Assembly (NCBI RefSeq): GCF_900115045.1
Contig: NZ_FOVC01000011.1
Span: forward strand, 60,627 to 124,626
Source: Izhakiella capsodis
Lineage (GTDB): Bacteria; Pseudomonadota; Gammaproteobacteria; Enterobacterales; Enterobacteriaceae
Length of the DNA stretch: 64,000 nucleotides
Direction of reading: 5' to 3'
Part shown: in pieces, positions 53,727 through 62,858 of the stretch
Layout: each line of letters starts with the position of its first letter
Numbering within the stretch: position 1 is the stretch's first letter
Notes under the pieces: generated by a model
Told to the model about the DNA's origin: nothing
The model's database searches: none
Seen by the model: the letters and a program-made list of their open reading frames with translations, nothing else
Translations under genes and position numbers: made by a program

Positions 53727-55100
53727 ATGGCTCTTTGGGGTGGACGCTTTACGCAGGCAGCTGACCAGCGGTTCAAGCAGTTTAATGACTCACTGCGTTT
53801 TGATTACCGGCTGGCTGAGCAGGACATCATTGGCTCCGTGGCCTGGTCCAATGCGCTGGTCAGCGTTAACGTACTTACCGCTGACGAACAGCAGCAGCTG
53901 GAATCGGCGCTAAGGGTATTGCTTGAGGAGGTGCGCGCAAATCCACAGCAGATCCTGGACAGCGATGCTGAAGATATTCACAGTTGGGTTGAAGGCAAGT
54001 TAATCGACAAGGTTGGTGAGCTCGGTAAAAAGCTTCACACCGGACGCAGCCGTAACGATCAGGTCGCAACCGATTTGAAGCTGTGGTGTAAAGCCGAGCT
54101 TCCCGGACTGCTTAACGCCGTGCGTGAACTGCAAAAAGCGTTAGTGGCAACCGCTGAAGCAAATAAAGACGTCGTGATGCCGGGATATACCCATTTGCAG
54201 CGGGCTCAGCCGATTACCTTCGCCCACTGGTGCCTGGCCTATGTTGAGATGCTGGCGCGGGATGAAAGTCGGTTGCAGGATACCCTCAAGCGGCTTGATG
54301 TCAGTCCGCTCGGCTGCGGCGCGCTGGCTGGCACCGCCTATGAAATAGATCGCGAACAATTGGCCGGCCGGCTAGGTTTCGCTGGTGCGACACGCAATAG
54401 CCTTGATAGTGTTTCTGATCGTGATTACGTGCTGGAACTGCTGTCAGATGCTTCTATCAGCATGATTCATCTGTCGCGCTTTGCCGAAGATCTAATTTTC
54501 TTCAATAGTGGTGAAGCCGGTTTCATTGAGCTTTCTGATCGCGTTACCTCAGGATCTTCGCTGATGCCGCAGAAGAAAAACCCCGATGCGCTGGAGTTGA
54601 TTCGTGGCAAATGCGGTCGGGTGCAAGGCGCTTTCACCGGCATGATGATGACCCTAAAAGGCTTGCCGCTGGCTTACAACAAAGATATGCAGGAAGACAA
54701 GGAAGGGTTGTTCGATGCGCTCGATACCTGGGCCGATTGCCTGCATATGGCAACCCTGGTTCTTGATGGTATTCAACTGAAGCGTTCACGCTGTCAGGAA
54801 GCGGCTGAGCAGGGCTATGCAAACGCAACGGAGCTGGCGGATTATCTGGTCGCGAAAGGCGTGCCGTTTCGTGAGGCTCACCACATTGTCGGCGAAGTTG
54901 TTGTGGCGGCACTCAAGCAAGGCGTGGCGCTGGAAACGTTGAATCTGACAACCTTTCAGGCTTTCAGTCCGGTTATCGCGGAAGATGTCTACCCGTATCT
55001 TGCATTGCAATCCTGTCTTGATAAGCGCAATGCGAAAGGCGGCGTGTCACCGTATCAGGTGGCGCAGGCAATTACTGAAGCCAGACATCGGCTGAGGTAA
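53727..55100 (+). CDS. argH: ArgH, argininosuccinate lyase
   Basis: Splits argininosuccinate to arginine and fumarate. The 457 residues (E. coli 457) begin MALWGGRFTQAADQRFKQFN and keep HTGRSRNDQVATD, GYTHLQRAQP and the signature GSSLMPQKKNPDALE. AAGGA at 53713-53717 is nine bases before this ATG but only three before an ATG two codons earlier (53721), so I prefer 53727. It is the last gene of the operon and is followed by a hairpin. Confidence 0.97.
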   Translation: MALWGGRFTQAADQRFKQFNDSLRFDYRLAEQDIIGSVAWSNALVSVNVLTADEQQQLESALRVLLEEVRANPQQILDSDAEDIHSWVEGKLIDKVGELGKKLHTGRSRNDQVATDLKLWCKAELPGLLNAVRELQKALVATAEANKDVVMPGYTHLQRAQPITFAHWCLAYVEMLARDESRLQDTLKRLDVSPLGCGALAGTAYEIDREQLAGRLGFAGATRNSLDSVSDRDYVLELLSDASISMIHLSRFAEDLIFFNSGEAGFIELSDRVTSGSSLMPQKKNPDALELIRGKCGRVQGAFTGMMMTLKGLPLAYNKDMQEDKEGLFDALDTWADCLHMATLVLDGIQLKRSRCQEAAEQGYANATELADYLVAKGVPFREAHHIVGEVVVAALKQGVALETLNLTTFQAFSPVIAEDVYPYLALQSCLDKRNAKGGVSPYQVAQAITEARHRLR

Positions 55101-55126
55101 AAAAAAGGGCGGGCTTTTGGCCCGCC
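55098..55126 (-). terminator. Rho-independent terminator facing the minus strand
   Basis: On the minus strand GGCGGGC (55126-55120), a five-base loop and GCCCGCC (55114-55108) are followed by CTTTTTT. On the plus strand the T-tract is missing, so it would end transcripts of the peroxiredoxin pseudogene rather than argH, though the hairpin may also stabilise argH mRNA. Confidence 0.8.
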
Positions 55127-55212
55127 AAAACTTTCGCTTCAGTTTTATTATTACTTCTCTAAGGCACACCAGAGAGTCTAAACGCGACAACTGCGTCATG
55201 TCCCCGGATTCT

Positions 55213-55800
55213 TCAGGCGTTTTTCAGGTAGCGCTCCAAATCTTCACTTCCACCAATATGTCGCCCGCCAATGAACACCTGGGCACTGTGGTTTGGCCGG
55301 ATACTGCCCTCAGACTTACGGTGGTGGCATCCTCACCCAAGATAATTTCTTCATAACGAATGCCGCGATCGATCAATATCTGTTTTGCCTTGCTAAAAAT
55401 ATGCAGCCGGGCTTGGTAAACAGCGAGACAGACTCCTGTACGCGAAACTCAGGTGCCAGTTAACGCAGCAGGGTATCAACGCCTGAGAATTCGAACGGAT
55501 CGCCAGACTTCTCTGGTTTAACAAACATTTTCTCAATTATGCCGTTGCGTACCGGCATTGAGTAGCGCCATAAGCGCAGCCCAAAGCCAAAATCAGACAT
55601 TCAGCCAGCAAGTTCATACTGCGAGTGAAGTCACCATTGCCGTCCGGAACAGAGGTGATATTTTAAGCACGCTGATCGGCCTGCCATGCGTTCATCACAA
55701 AGGTGTGATTCACTGACACGCAAAGAATGCTGTCTTCGCCATACTGTTTAAAATATCAGCCTGCTCGTGGTGATGTGGAATGTGGCCTGTGCAACATACT
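55213..55800 (-). pseudogene. Hybrid peroxiredoxin-glutaredoxin, degraded
   Basis: Minus-strand fragments across frames match a glutathione-dependent hybrid peroxiredoxin: FKQYGEDSILCVSVN, TFVMNAWQADQRA, NITSVPDGNGDFTRSMNLLAE, MFVKPEKSGDPFEFSG, ESVSLFTKPGC, FSKAKQILIDRGIRYEEIIL, ATTVSLRAVSGQT and QVFIGGRHIGGSEDLERYL. Two in-frame TAA stops (after QADQRA and DTLLR) and several frameshifts break it. The glutaredoxin CPFC active site is destroyed: only GC then IFL remains. The N-terminal peroxidatic Cys region is not recognisable. Located divergent from oxyR, where an OxyR-controlled peroxidase would be expected in Erwinia/Pantoea-type genomes; the upstream end is approximate. Confidence 0.88.
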
Positions 55801-55891
55801 TCCCTTCCTGACTGACATATATACTACGAAACCTCAATGTTGTTTAACTGTAAACTACACTTCTGAGTGGTATTATTGCTTTCTTAGCTTG

Positions 55892-55928
55892 ATAGGGCTA
55901 ATCGTTGATTGCTATTCTATCTATCGTT
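55892..55928. promoter_or_regulatory. Possible OxyR binding site upstream of oxyR
   Basis: Four tetramers spaced by seven bases (ATAG, CGTT, ATTC, CGTT) only partly fit the ATAG-N7-CTAT-N7-ATAG-N7-CTAT pattern of OxyR. Nearby CTATCGT occurs twice, 13 bases apart. Location between oxyR and the divergent peroxidase relic is what is expected, but the match is weak. Confidence 0.35.
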
Positions 55929-55956
55929 ATGGACTATCGTAATTGGGAGGGAATGC

Positions 55957-56874
55957 ATGAACATACGTGATTTAGAGTATCTGGTTGCGCTGGCGGAGAA
56001 TCGCCATTTCCGTCGTGCGGCTGATTCTTGCCATGTGAGCCAGCCGACGCTCAGTGGGCAAATTCGTAAGCTTGAAGATGAGTTGGGCGTGATGTTGCTG
56101 GAGCGCACAAGTCGTAAAGTACTGTTTACTCAGGCTGGACTGCTGCTTGTTGAGCAAGCACGTACCGTGCTGCGTGAGGTAAAGGTACTGAAGGAGATGG
56201 CCAGTCAGCAGGGAGAAAGTATGTCCGGGCCGCTGCATATTGGACTCATTCCCACCGTAGGCCCCTATTTGCTGCCGCAGATAATTCCGATGCTGCATCA
56301 TACCTTCCCAAAACTGGAGATGTATCTGCATGAAGCGCAAACCCAGCAGCTGCTGGCCCTGCTTGATAGCGGCAAGCTCGACTGCGCCATTCTTGCGTTA
56401 GTAAAAGAATCTGAAGCTTTCATTGAAATTCCGCTCTTTGATGAGCCAATGAAGCTGGCTATTTATGAAAATCACCCGTGGCATGATCGTGAGCGTATCG
56501 CGATGTCCGAACTGGCAGGCGAGAAGTTGCTGATGCTGGAAGACGGCCATTGCCTGCGTGACCAGGCAATGGGATTCTGTTTTGAAGCCGGTGCCGACGA
56601 AGACACGCATTTTCGTGCAACTAGCCTGGAGACGCTGCGTAACATGGTAGCAGCTGGCAGTGGAATTACCCTGCTGCCAGCGCTGGCGGTGCCCAACCAA
56701 AGGGTGCGCGACGGCGTATGCTATATCGACTGCTATAAGCCAGAGCCACAACGTACTATCGCGCTGATTTACCGCCCAGGTTCACCATTGCGTAATCGTT
56801 ATGAGCAGCTGGCTGAGGCGATAAAAACGCACATGCAGCAGCATATGGATGCTATTTCAAAACAGGCGGTTTAA
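55957..56874 (+). CDS. oxyR: OxyR, peroxide-sensing LysR-family regulator
   Basis: Activates antioxidant genes when oxidised by H2O2. The 305 residues equal E. coli OxyR, start MNIRDLEYLVALAENRHFRRAA, and have the helix-turn-helix SQPTLSGQIRKLE. Both redox cysteines are present, in EDGHCLRDQA (Cys199 region) and GFCFEAGADE (Cys208 region). The frame is open 16 codons upstream; the ATG at 55957 after GGGAGGG matches the family. Its end overlaps the convergent sthA stop by 18 bases. Confidence 0.98.
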   Translation: MNIRDLEYLVALAENRHFRRAADSCHVSQPTLSGQIRKLEDELGVMLLERTSRKVLFTQAGLLLVEQARTVLREVKVLKEMASQQGESMSGPLHIGLIPTVGPYLLPQIIPMLHHTFPKLEMYLHEAQTQQLLALLDSGKLDCAILALVKESEAFIEIPLFDEPMKLAIYENHPWHDRERIAMSELAGEKLLMLEDGHCLRDQAMGFCFEAGADEDTHFRATSLETLRNMVAAGSGITLLPALAVPNQRVRDGVCYIDCYKPEPQRTIALIYRPGSPLRNRYEQLAEAIKTHMQQHMDAISKQAV

Positions 56875-58257
56875 GCCGTTAAGCGCCGCAACGCGATAGG
56901 CTTCGGCCATCGTCGGATAATTAAAGGTGGTATTTACGAAGTACTCGATCGTGTTACCGCCATTTTTTTGCTCCATGATAGCCTGGCCGATATGAATAAT
57001 TTCAGCCGCACGTTCACCAAAGCAGTGTATACCCAGGATTTCTTTGGTTTCGCGATGGAAAAGGATTTTCAGGCTTCCGATATTCATGCCGACGATCTGC
57101 GCCCGAGCCAGATGCTTAAACTGAGCGCGACCTACTTCATAGGGTACTTTCATTGCCGTCAGCTGCTGTTCAGTTTTACCCACCGAGCTAATTTCAGGAA
57201 TGGTATAAATTCCCGTTGGAATATCCTCAATCAGATGAGCCGTTGCTTCGCCTTTCATAATTGCCTGAGCAGCAATGCGACCCTGATCATATGCGGCGGA
57301 TGCCAGACTAGGATAACCAATAACATCGCCCACGGCATAAATATGTGGCTGCGCGGTTTGATACATGCTGTTTACTTTCAGCAGTCCCCGGCTGTCTACT
57401 TCCAACCCCACCTTATCCAGTGTCAGAGTATCGGTGTTGCCAGTGCGTCCATTCGCGAATAGCAGACAGTCAGCCTTCACCTTTTTCCCTGATTTGAGAT
57501 GCAGGATGACACCATCGTCCATCCCTTCAATTTTTTCGAACTCTTCGTTATGACGAATAACTACGCCGCTGTTCCAGAAGTGGTATGAGAGCGAGTCGGA
57601 CATTTCCTGGTCAAGAAAGGCAAGCAGTCGATCGCGGGTGTTGACTAAATCGACTTTAACGTTAAGTCCACGGAATATGGACGCATATTCGCAGCCTATA
57701 ACCCCTGCGCCATAAATAATTACGTGATCGGGCTCGTGATGAAGGTTAAGGATTGAATCGCTGTCGTAGATACGTGGATGGGTAAAGTCGACATCGGCAG
57801 GATGATAAGGACGCGAGCCGCAGGAGATGACAAATTTTTCTGCCGTCAGACGCTCACGAGTGCCATCATGCGATTCAATTTCAATTGTATTCGCGTCGAT
57901 AAAATTAGCGTCACCCTGAAACAGCTCGCAGCGATTGCGTTCGTAAAAGCCTTCACGCATACGCGTCTGTTGGCTGATAACGTTTTCTGTATGGTTCAGA
58001 ATATCGGCAAAGGAAGAGCGTAATAAGCGAGTGTGGTCGCTATAAAGGGGATTCTGATTAAATTCAATAATACGGCTAACCGCGTGGCGAAGTGCTTTGG
58101 AAGGGATGGTTCCCCAGTGGGTGCAGCCTCCTCCGATGTTGTGATAGCGTTCAATGACCGCAACGCGAGCGCCGCCTTTAACCAGGCCCATAGCCGCACC
58201 TTCTCCACCAGGGCCAGAACCAATCACAATGACATCATAATCGTAAGCGTGTGGCAT
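56857..58257 (-). CDS. sthA: SthA, soluble pyridine nucleotide transhydrogenase
   Basis: Flavoprotein that moves hydride between NADPH and NAD+, draining excess NADPH. The 466 residues equal E. coli SthA. The FAD motif IGSGPGGEGAAMG is at the N-terminus, and the segment GGGCTHWGTIPSKALRH replaces the CxxxxC redox pair of related disulfide reductases, as is typical for SthA. The NAD(P) motif IYGAGVIGCEYAS and the dimerisation domain HCFGERAAEIIHIGQ are intact. Convergent with oxyR and divergent from fabR. Confidence 0.97.
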   Translation of the reverse strand: MPHAYDYDVIVIGSGPGGEGAAMGLVKGGARVAVIERYHNIGGGCTHWGTIPSKALRHAVSRIIEFNQNPLYSDHTRLLRSSFADILNHTENVISQQTRMREGFYERNRCELFQGDANFIDANTIEIESHDGTRERLTAEKFVISCGSRPYHPADVDFTHPRIYDSDSILNLHHEPDHVIIYGAGVIGCEYASIFRGLNVKVDLVNTRDRLLAFLDQEMSDSLSYHFWNSGVVIRHNEEFEKIEGMDDGVILHLKSGKKVKADCLLFANGRTGNTDTLTLDKVGLEVDSRGLLKVNSMYQTAQPHIYAVGDVIGYPSLASAAYDQGRIAAQAIMKGEATAHLIEDIPTGIYTIPEISSVGKTEQQLTAMKVPYEVGRAQFKHLARAQIVGMNIGSLKILFHRETKEILGIHCFGERAAEIIHIGQAIMEQKNGGNTIEYFVNTTFNYPTMAEAYRVAALNGLNRLF

Positions 58258-58447
58258 ACCAGTACGTCCTTTTATATAAAATTCTACAACGGAATTTTAA
58301 CATCAAGTAGGTCAGTTCCTAATTCTAACTCTTCCAGACTGTACTGTTTGACAATGTGTGATGTTAACAGCCGTTCACAAAGTTTGGCGGACTGTACGCT
58401 GATAATTTTGATATAGTGCAAAGATGACAACAAAAACAGGCACAAAA

Positions 58448-59101
58448 ATGGGCATTCGGGCGCAACAGAAGGAGCGTACGAGGCGTTCGCTGATCGAAGC
58501 CGCATTCAGCCAATTAAGTGCGGAGCGCAGTTTTGCCAGCCTGAGCCTGCGAGAGGTTGCCCGCGAAGCGGGGATCGCGCCCACGTCATTCTATCGGCAT
58601 TTTCGTGATGTAGATGAGTTAGGGCTGACGATGGTTGATGAGAGCGGTCTGATGCTGCGCCAGCTGATGCGTCAGGCTCGTCAGCGCATCGCCAAGGGTG
58701 GCAGCATCATTAAAACTTCGGTGTCGACTTTTATGGAGTTCATTGGCAACAACCCCAATGCATTTCGCTTGTTGCTGCGTGAGCGCTCTGGTACTTCCGC
58801 AGCGTTTCGTGCCGCGGTCGCGCGTGAAATCCAGCATTTTATTGCCGAACTGGCTGATTATCTGGAGCTGGAAAATCGTATGCCGCGTAGCTTCATAGAA
58901 GCACAGGCCGAAGCGATGGTTATTATCGTGTTTAACGCCGGTGCCGAAGCGCTGGATATTGACATCGTACAGCGTAGCCAGTTAGAAGATCGCCTGGTGT
59001 TGCAGCTGCGAATGATTTCGAAAGGCGCCTGCTACTGGTATCGTCGGGAGCAGGAAAAGCTGGCGGTTTCTTTGGGCTCAGAGGCCAATCAAAAAAGGTA
59101 A
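58448..59101 (+). CDS. fabR: FabR, TetR-family repressor of unsaturated fatty acid synthesis
   Basis: Represses fabB and fabA to set the unsaturated/saturated fatty acid ratio. The 217 residues (E. coli 215) begin MGIRAQQKERTRRSLIEAAF and have the TetR helix-turn-helix LSLREVAREAGIAPTSFYRHF and the highly conserved middle LLLRERSGTSAAFRAAVAREIQ in two parts. The frame is open eight codons upstream, but 58448 matches the E. coli start. yijD follows after five bases, so they form an operon. Confidence 0.96.
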   Translation: MGIRAQQKERTRRSLIEAAFSQLSAERSFASLSLREVAREAGIAPTSFYRHFRDVDELGLTMVDESGLMLRQLMRQARQRIAKGGSIIKTSVSTFMEFIGNNPNAFRLLLRERSGTSAAFRAAVAREIQHFIAELADYLELENRMPRSFIEAQAEAMVIIVFNAGAEALDIDIVQRSQLEDRLVLQLRMISKGACYWYRREQEKLAVSLGSEANQKR

Positions 59102-59106
59102 GCAAT

Positions 59107-59466
59107 ATGAGTTTGGTTACTGCCAGGGATAAAGGTACGCTGCTATTGGCGTTTCTTACCGGACTTTCAATGAATGGAACTTTTTCTGCGTTCTTCAGCG
59201 CTTATGTGCCTTTTTCTCTTTTTCCCGCCATTGCGCTGGGCTTATCCGCCTGGTGTCTGCATCAGCGCTATCTAAACCGTTCAATGCCGGACGGCCTGCC
59301 ATCCCTGGCGGCGGCTTTTTTTCTGCTGGGTATCCTACTTTATAGTGCCATCGTTCGCGCTGAATACCCTGATATTGGCTCAAACTTTGTACCTTCGATC
59401 CTGATGGTGATCATAGTTTTCTGGATCGGTCTGCGTGTAAAGGGTCGTTCGACATCAGGACGTTAA
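59107..59466 (+). CDS. yijD: YijD, DUF1422 inner-membrane protein
   Basis: A 119-residue membrane protein, same length as E. coli YijD. About four hydrophobic helices are visible (LLLAFLTGLSMNGTF, YVPFSLFPAIALGLS, LAAAFFLLGILLYSAI and ILMVIIVFWIGL). Function is unknown. It is co-located with fabR across enterobacteria and starts five bases after the fabR stop, with AGGTAAGCA as a ribosome binding region. Confidence 0.92.
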   Translation: MSLVTARDKGTLLLAFLTGLSMNGTFSAFFSAYVPFSLFPAIALGLSAWCLHQRYLNRSMPDGLPSLAAAFFLLGILLYSAIVRAEYPDIGSNFVPSILMVIIVFWIGLRVKGRSTSGR

Positions 59467-59502
59467 TGACGCCAGCGGTGCCGGTTGTGGCACCGCCACT
59501 TA

Positions 59503-60612
59503 TCAAGCCTTAGCTTTACGTTCCAGTAGTACGCCGCACTCCATATGGTGCGTGTAAGGAAACTGATCAAATAACGCCAGGCGCGTAATTTCATGAGTCT
59601 GGCTCAACACCTTCAAATTCTCGAATAGTGTCTGCGGGTTGCAGGAAATATACAGAATACGCGCATAACCCTGCACCATTTTTACCGTTGCCTCATCCAG
59701 TCCACTACGGGGCGGATCAACAAAAATAGTTTCGCATTCATAGCTTTTCAGTTCTATTCCCTGCAGGCGTTTAAAAACTCTTTCACCATTTATTGCGGCG
59801 GTAAATTCTTCCGCCGCCATGCGAATGATTTGTACATTATTAATCTGGTTTACGCTGATGTTGAATTGGGCTGCAGCAACCGATGGCTTAGCGATTTCGG
59901 TTGCCAGTACGCGGCGGAAGTTTGGCGCTAATGCCAGAGAAAAATTGCCGTTACCACAATACAGTTCAAGTAAGTCGCCACGCGAATTTTTAGTGACTTC
60001 CAGCGCCCATTCCAGCATCAGAATATTTACCGACGCATTGGGTTGGGTAAAACTGTTCTCCACCTGGCGATAGATTAAATGACGACCTGCCACTGGCAGT
60101 ACTTCATCAACGTAATCCCGATCAAGACATATCTTCGTTTTATTTGCCCGGCCAATCAGCTGAAGCTGGAAGCCGGCTTCACGCAACGCGTCACGAAGTA
60201 TCATGGCGGCGGTCTTCCACTCTTCATCTGGCTGTCGATGATAAAGAAGTGTTACCACGATCTGATCGCTCAGGGTGGAAAGGTAATCTATCTGGAACAG
60301 CTTGCGTCGCAGTACGCTGTGCTGGCGAATCCGTTCTATTAATTCCGGCATCAGGCGATTGATTAGCGTACTCGCTGCCGGAAACTGATTGACCCGAATT
60401 CGTTGGTGAGTCTGTTGATCAAAAATAACATGATAAAGATCATCGCCATCATGCCAGATTCGAAATTCTGCGCGCATTCGATAGTGGCTGGCTGGCGAAC
60501 GAAATATCGCAATATTGGGCGCATTAAATGGCGCCATCAGCACGTTTAAGTGCCTGACTTTCTTATCAAGCTGGTCGTCATAGTGTTCCACTGGCAGAAT
60601 TTCGGGGGTCAT
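59503..60612 (-). CDS. trmA: TrmA, tRNA (uracil-5-)-methyltransferase
   Basis: Makes ribothymidine at position 54 of tRNAs. The 369 residues (E. coli 366) include the SAM motif LLELYCGNGNFSLAL, the FVDPPRSGLD motif, the nucleophile Cys in ILYISCNPQT and the C-terminal HHMECGVLL with the base Glu. The ATG at 60612 gives MTPEILPVEHYD, matching the family. Divergent from the btuB riboswitch region. Intact. Confidence 0.97.
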   Translation of the reverse strand: MTPEILPVEHYDDQLDKKVRHLNVLMAPFNAPNIAIFRSPASHYRMRAEFRIWHDGDDLYHVIFDQQTHQRIRVNQFPAASTLINRLMPELIERIRQHSVLRRKLFQIDYLSTLSDQIVVTLLYHRQPDEEWKTAAMILRDALREAGFQLQLIGRANKTKICLDRDYVDEVLPVAGRHLIYRQVENSFTQPNASVNILMLEWALEVTKNSRGDLLELYCGNGNFSLALAPNFRRVLATEIAKPSVAAAQFNISVNQINNVQIIRMAAEEFTAAINGERVFKRLQGIELKSYECETIFVDPPRSGLDEATVKMVQGYARILYISCNPQTLFENLKVLSQTHEITRLALFDQFPYTHHMECGVLLERKAKA

Positions 60613-60729
60613 GAAGTGTCCAGGTTGTCCATTAAACTGAGTGGGAATTTTAGGGATTCAGGCCATGATGTCCAGTACCTGAAATTAAGCGATTTTTAGA
60701 TGCCTGGATTTCTATCTGCGGCGATTGTA

Positions 60730-60885
60730 GCATGCCCGCATCGGTATCAGGTGAAACAGGCATTCAGTTTAAATCTGGAGCTGGCGCGCAGCGGTATTTC
60801 GTGCCATGAGAACCGTTCCGTACAGACACTTTTCTCGTGATGGGAAGTCGCTGTCGTTTATGACGTTAAACCCGAAGATGCTATT
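60730..60885 (+). promoter_or_regulatory. Cobalamin riboswitch of btuB, with altered B12 box
   Basis: The leader keeps several hallmark segments of the E. coli btuB riboswitch: AATCTGGAGCTGGCGCGCAG (60770-60789), the GACACT and TGGGAAGTC segments (60834-60849) and CCCGAAGATG near 60871. In a working cobalamin element the last is normally GCCCGAAGACCTGCC; here the ACCTGCC half is lost. So the fold is recognisable, but the conserved core is damaged, in keeping with the broken gene behind it. Ends are approximate. Confidence 0.8.
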
Positions 60886-60968
60886 AGTGTTGGGTATGCC
60901 TCGTCCGGACATCGCGTTCTCCCCGCCGTATGCTCTGGCAACCTGAGTTTTGATTTGGATACGCATAC

Positions 60969-62858
60969 ATGATTAATAAAAATATCCCTTGTGTGTGCTG
61001 AGCGCCACAGCGGCTGCTTTCTGCGCGCCTTATTCCTTGGCACAGGAAAATGATGACACAATGGTTGTCACAGCGAACCGTTTCGCTCAGCCTGTTTTTT
61101 CCGTTCTGGCTTCATCGACGGTGGTAACAAAAGATGAAATTGAACTCTGGCAGTCTAAAAATCTGGTGGAAGTCATGCATCGCCTGCCAGGCGTGGATAT
61201 TGCACAGAATGGTGGTGTCGGTCAGAGTGCTTCGCTCTATGTTCGCGGCTCCGAAGCGCGCCACACGCTGGTGCTGGTGGATGGTATCCCGCTGGCTAAA
61301 CCCGGTATCACTGGCGTCGCTGATTTTAATCAAATTCCTATCTCTTTGGTCCAGCGCGTTGAGTTTATCCGTGGTCCTCACTCAGCTGTTTATGGTGCCG
61401 ATGCGATTGGCGGTGTGATTAACATTATTATCCAAACTCATGATGATAATGCCAGTATCTCCGCGGATGCCGGCTCCGATCGTTATCAGGAATTTAGCGG
61501 TAATTTCACGAAAAATGTTACCAAAGATACGCGTATTACAGTGACCGGCTCGTTTCAGGAAACTGTAGGTTATAATATTCAACCCAATTCAACCTGGCCG
61601 GCTGATAGTGATCGCGACGGCTGGAACAATAAAGCTTTCTGGGCTGGGATTGATCATACTTTTAACCAAAACTTCTCAGCTTTCTTTCGTGGTTATGGCT
61701 ATGGTGCGGGCACTGATTATGATGCGGGCTCTTTTGGCGGACAAGATGCGCAGCAAGTCTATAATCATAGTTATGATGCCGGTTTACGCTTTAATCGCGG
61801 CGACTACGCTTCGCAGCTGATTGCCAGCTATCAAAAATACAAAGCGCTGAATTACGTTACTGCCGAAGGCCGCTATGCCGATAGCACCAGTCTCGACGAT
61901 ATGAAACAGCGTACGCTGCAGTGGGGAAATACGTTGCGGCTAGGTCAAGGGATGGTTACTGCAGGTATGGACTGGAAGCATCAACGTCTGCTTTCGGTCG
62001 GGCAGAGTTTTTCTACGTCTGCTCGTGAAAGCGATCGCTATCAGCAGAACAATAGCGGGGCGTACCTGACCACACAGCAACAGCTGGGAACGGTTACTCT
62101 GGAAGGTTCTGTTCGCGGTGACGATAACGAAGACTTTGGTCGTCATGGTACCTGGCAGGCCGCTGCCGCCTGGGAATTTATCCCTTTTTATAAGCTGACA
62201 TTTTCCTATGGTACGGGATTCGAATCGCCTACGCTCGGGCAGCTTCACGGGCAAAAAAGGTTCGATATTGCCTCCAATCCCAATTTGAAGCCTGAAGAGT
62301 CGGGACAATGGGAAGCTGACCTCGATGGTGTTAGCGAACCGCTGACCTGGCGGCTGGCGGCCTGGCATAATCAGGTTGAAAACATGATTGATTATGCTAG
62401 CAATCCGGTAACCTTCCAGGGGGGATATTACAACGTGAAATCAGCAACGATGAAGGGTGTTGAGTGGACCGGTGAGATCGATACCGGCCCACTGAGTCAT
62501 CAGCTCACGCTTACATATCTGGATGCGCGTCGTGACTCCGACGATGAAGCCCTGGCTCGTCGTGCCCGTCAGCAGCTTAAATATCAGGTTAGGGTGACAT
62601 TGTATGACCTCGATATGGATGCTATTTACCAATACGTTGGCCAACGCTACGACAACAACACCAGTGAATACTCGACCGGGCAGCGTCGCCTGCCCAGCTA
62701 TATATAGTACGGTAGATCTTGCCGTATCGTATCCAATCACCTCTCATCTGACTGTTCGTGGTAGAATTGCTAACCTGTTCGATAAAGATTACGAGACAGC
62801 GTATGGCTATCAGACTCCCGGAAGAGAGTACTTCGTTAACGGAACTTACACCTTCTGA
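60969..62858 (+). pseudogene. btuB: BtuB, TonB-dependent vitamin B12 receptor, two frameshifts
   Basis: Outer-membrane cobalamin receptor. From ATG 60969 the frame reads MINKNIP and stops after CVC; one base out of frame the signal peptide continues (LSATAAAFCAPYSLAQEN), with the TonB box DDTMVVTANRF, the plug (LVLVDGIPLAKP, RGPHSAVYGADAIGGV) and a long barrel with NPNLKPEESGQWE. It is open to a TAG at 62705, where TATATATAG stands in place of what was probably TATAG: a four-base TA insertion. The other frame then gives STVDLAVSYPITSHLTVRG and ends GREYFVNGTYTF with the terminal Phe at 62858. About 610 residues if restored, with both ends broken. A TTG at 60989 could start a product without the very N-terminus. 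Confidence 0.85.

Noticed and set aside
60655..60682. TTCAGG...CCTGAA inverted repeat upstream of trmA as an operator
   Set aside because: Six-base arms with a 15-base spacer are expected by chance in this length of sequence.
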